From: Halisarca cf. caerulea
Lineage: Eukaryota > Porifera > Demospongiae > Chondrillida > Halisarcidae
Length of the DNA: 10,000 bases
Direction: 5' to 3'
Assembly (NCBI GenBank): GCA_963170055.1
Contig: CAUJGJ010000006.1
Span: 47,501-57,500, forward strand
The translations under genes and the position numbers were made by a program. The notes beneath the pieces were generated by a model. It was not told where the DNA came from. It made no database searches and saw nothing but the letters and a program-made list of their open reading frames with translations. This document shows, in pieces, positions 7,686 to 10,000 of the stretch; the first letter of the stretch is position 1, and each line of letters begins with the position of its first letter.

Positions 7686-8326
7686 ATGCATTCACGCACA
7701 GCATTTTGTACAGAATATTATTAATACTTTTGAAAAATGATAAAACCTTGATATATAGGACAAACTGTAAAGATTCAAAGAACTGTTCTCATTGTTGATG
7801 TTGTTACTATTGGATGTACTCATTATCGGATGTTCTCATTATTGGATGTTCTCATTATCGGATGTTCTCATTATTGGATGTTCTCATTATCGGATGTTCT
7901 CATCATCAGAATATGATGACTGTGTGTGCGCTACTGCTGCAGACCAAGCAAGCGTCAAGAAATTGTTTGTACTTGGTAAATGGAAATTTATTGTTCAAGT
8001 GCTCCCAATGAGATTCCGCACAGTACAACTCTAAAACAAGCACAAGGTTGATGGCATACTGATGTTGGGGTCACTATAGTGTAGCATGGCCTGGTGTCCT
8101 GGATCAATGTGTGCGTGCGTGTGGTACATTAAATCGCATGGTATAGAGAGGTATGTATTCATTCGGCTGATGGAAAATATGTAAAGGTCCAATCAAAAAT
8201 TTACTCTCTTAAATCTTTCTAATATTATCAGAAAAATAAATTAAAATAATGGTAGCAGTCAGTGTTTAATGATTAATGACAATTAAATTATAATTACAAT
8301 GCATAAAAATGATCTGTGCAACACAT
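7686..8326. other. Convergent intergenic region between ACBD4/5 and the myosin gene
   Basis: About 640 bp of 3' flanks with no supported exon. Candidate poly(A) signals: plus-strand AATAAA at 8235-8240 for ACBD4/5, about 550 bp past its stop; minus-strand ATTAAA at 8270-8265, about 57 nt past the myosin stop; and minus-strand AATAAA at 7992-7987. If the distal signals are used, the two transcripts overlap antisense. A 16 bp tandem repeat lies inside (separate entry). Confidence 0.5.
7808..7904. repeat. 16 bp tandem repeat with alternating variants
   Basis: About six units of TATYGGATGTTCTCAT. The Y alternates strictly T/C (TATTGG, TATCGG), so the real period is a 32 bp dimer repeated three times. 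The first unit differs by one base (GTACTC). The short frames across it have no other support. Confidence 0.9.

Positions 8327-10000
<1,674 letters not shown>

Overview
This is eukaryotic nuclear DNA, almost certainly from an animal. The genes have many short GT-AG introns and carry animal-type proteins. There are also long (CA/TG)n tracts, two large minisatellites and a hAT-like non-autonomous transposon. The gene spacing is very tight: 46 bp between two divergent start codons and 81 bp between a stop and the next start. Compact spacing plus divergent proteins makes an early-branching, sponge-like invertebrate plausible. That is a guess, because nothing here identifies a species. I see no bacterial or viral genes and no obviously new multi-gene system.

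Layout. (1) 294-3462, minus: a three-exon chondroitin sulfate synthase-like glycosyltransferase. Each of its two introns is dominated by a minisatellite: 25 bp units in intron 1 and 23 bp units in intron 2. It ends after the N-terminal glycosyltransferase domain. (2) 3544-5518, minus: a complete five-exon mitochondrial ribosomal protein mL45 (MRPL45). Its third intron holds a roughly 130 bp near-perfect palindrome and a (CA)n tract. (3) 5565-7685, plus: a complete seven-exon ACBD4/5-type acyl-CoA-binding protein with a FFAT-like motif, polyglutamine, coiled coil and C-terminal membrane anchor. Intron 3 holds a 342 bp hAT-like element. (4) 8327-10000, minus: the last six exons of a class I myosin, encoding the neck end and TH1 tail. 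The head lies beyond the window.

All gene models were built by hand from splice sites whose reading phases agree at every junction. For MRPL45 and ACBD4/5 the joined exons give whole codon numbers (296 and 293 residues). The genes do not form a pathway: they act in Golgi glycosylation, mitochondrial translation, peroxisome-ER lipid contact and actin-membrane linkage. The shared features are physical, namely a tiny divergent promoter (MRPL45/ACBD), a tight tandem pair (MRPL45 then the synthase) and a convergent pair (ACBD/myosin).
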